Position numbers and translations under genes: made by a program
The notes under the pieces: model-generated
Seen by the model: only the letters and a program-made list of their open reading frames with translations
The model's database searches: none
Told to the model about the DNA's origin: nothing
In this document: positions 63,417 through 64,000 of the stretch, one piece after another
How positions within the stretch are numbered: position 1 is the stretch's first letter
How the letters are laid out: each line of letters starts with the position of its first letter
NCBI RefSeq assembly: GCF_007748195.1
Contig: NZ_CP037920.1
Location: forward strand, 4,989,800-5,053,799
From: Gimesia aquarii
GTDB lineage: Bacteria > Planctomycetota > Planctomycetia > Planctomycetales > Planctomycetaceae
Direction: 5' to 3'
Length of the DNA stretch: 64,000 nucleotides

Positions 63417-64000
63417 AGTCCCGTCTCCTTTACTTTGAAGCGCGTACGGTAGCCATTGCTATCAATCTTATGAGTAGCCTGATGGATGTAATACGTTTTC
63501 GAAAAAGAACCGCCAAGTCGATCAAGTTTCACATTCCGATCAGGTCGTATCTCGGGAAGACCAATACACTCCCCTTCACCAGTAAGGAACTTTTCTGCAC
63601 GTTCATTTAAAATATTTTGGGCAAGTTTCTTCGCTTCAGCCTGACTTCGTACAGGTTGTCGAATTCGTAATGTCGGTTGTTTTTTGGGGCCAGGGCCAAA
63701 TGATCTTAAAAATTGACCTGGGCTGTCCCCTCTGAGACCAAATTCTTGGCCTGCATTTGCAACCCCTACGATTTTCTGGTTTTGACGAAGATCCCAGCCG
63801 TAGACTTCCACTCGAGAGATTTGGCCCGCTAAATTAGCCTCAGGACGAAAGCTGAGTAACGCTTTGCCATATTCCAGCTTTACGATCGCGCTCTGCTTTT
63901 TGTCAGGTCTCGCAAAGTGAAGTGTCGCTTGCTCGTCGACATACAATTCGAAGTGATTTCGTTCTGCCAGTTTTTTGAGGAATTCCCAATCGCTTTCCTG
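63413..64000 (-). CDS. gpD-like hub protein (phage late control D), 5' end outside window
   Basis: 195 residues are visible, and the frame stays open to the window edge: SDWEFLKKLAERNHFELYV precedes the part shown. This opening is typical of gpD hub proteins (gp27 equivalent), which seat the spike. The C-terminal strand ends FKVKETGL. The true start lies beyond base 64000, so an in-frame TTG at 63946 is not the start. Confidence 0.85.
   Translation of the reverse strand, partial: QESDWEFLKKLAERNHFELYVDEQATLHFARPDKKQSAIVKLEYGKALLSFRPEANLAGQISRVEVYGWDLRQNQKIVGVANAGQEFGLRGDSPGQFLRSFGPGPKKQPTLRIRQPVRSQAEAKKLAQNILNERAEKFLTGEGECIGLPEIRPDRNVKLDRLGGSFSKTYYIHQATHKIDSNGYRTRFKVKETGL

Noticed and set aside
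45734-64000. Reading the minus-strand tail genes as a prophage
   Set aside because: No terminase, portal, capsid, lysis or integrase genes appear and the cargo-like gene fits an eCIS. A prophage cannot be fully excluded until the right flank is seen.
45734-64000. Reading the locus as a type VI secretion system because of PAAR and VgrG-like genes
   Set aside because: T6SS needs TssJ/K/L/M membrane-complex genes. The J-like wedge pair, gpI-like tail and separate gpD/gpV are phage-tail/eCIS style.

Overview
The window looks like chromosomal DNA of a planctomycete, probably Gimesia-like (Planctomycetaceae). The evidence is the combination of families: a DUF1559 major-pilin-like protein with a prepilin N-terminus, a Tat-exported DUF1501 protein, a TIGR03009-type secreted protein, a small lipoprotein with a carboxypeptidase-regulatory-like fold, secreted sulfatase and sialate O-acetylesterase, a glycine-rich protocadherin-like surface protein, and a tRNA-Ile/tRNA-Ala pair with no 16S rRNA gene beside it (planctomycetes often unlink their rRNA genes). 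The genus is inference; no 16S gene is present to prove it.

Layout, 0-44 kb. A minus-strand tRNA-Ile/tRNA-Ala pair is followed by two secreted cysteine-pair-rich proteins, one with nine Cys-Cys pairs at almost perfect heptad spacing. Next come a ChbG/YdjC deacetylase, a sialate O-acetylesterase, a CorA magnesium channel, a stand-alone BLUF blue-light sensor and an RND efflux pair (lipoprotein adaptor plus HAE1 permease). A DUF1501 protein and a run of small envelope genes lead to the DUF1559 pilin-like gene. A three-gene amidoligase operon follows (retropepsin-like protein, RimK ATP-grasp ligase fused to a TrkA-C domain, aspartoacylase-like carboxypeptidase). The remaining genes encode a PDZ protein, an N-carbamoyl-D-amino-acid hydrolase, a sulfatase, a glycine-rich surface protein with a SnoaL-like partner, MprF overlapping GlgX, an FAD monooxygenase, a CxxCH-toroid protein, membrane and secreted proteins, a glycerophosphodiesterase, a serine hydrolase with five N-terminal tandem repeats, an alpha/beta hydrolase and a beta-helix protein. 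This part reads as ordinary planctomycete genome, with secreted carbohydrate and ester hydrolases prominent.

Layout, 44-64 kb. A tRNA-Arg gene (44075-44148) is followed 200 bp later by an exact 15-nt copy of its anticodon arm, which suggests an old integration site. Beyond it, everything runs on the minus strand and belongs mostly to a contractile injection system of the extracellular (eCIS/PVC/antifeeding-prophage) type. In transcription order these are: gpD-like hub (cut by the window edge), gpV/VgrG-like spike, PAAR tip, gp25 wedge, a 1858-residue baseplate-J-like protein, a second baseplate protein, a tail protein with a propeller-like front half, two related proteins of unrecognised family, and a 1416-residue protein that looks like the cargo toxin. 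Most junctions are 4-bp ATGA or TGATG-type overlaps, so the locus is a translationally coupled operon. Sheath, tube, ATPase and cap genes are not in the window and should lie to the right. The putative cargo has an N-terminal LGNRATQ motif like those of eCIS-linked DUF4157 proteins (without the DUF4157 metalloprotease itself), a long coiled coil, a helical hydrophobic middle and a C-terminal AHH/HNH-like nuclease motif. An endonuclease/exonuclease/phosphatase-family gene lies between the tRNA and this locus.
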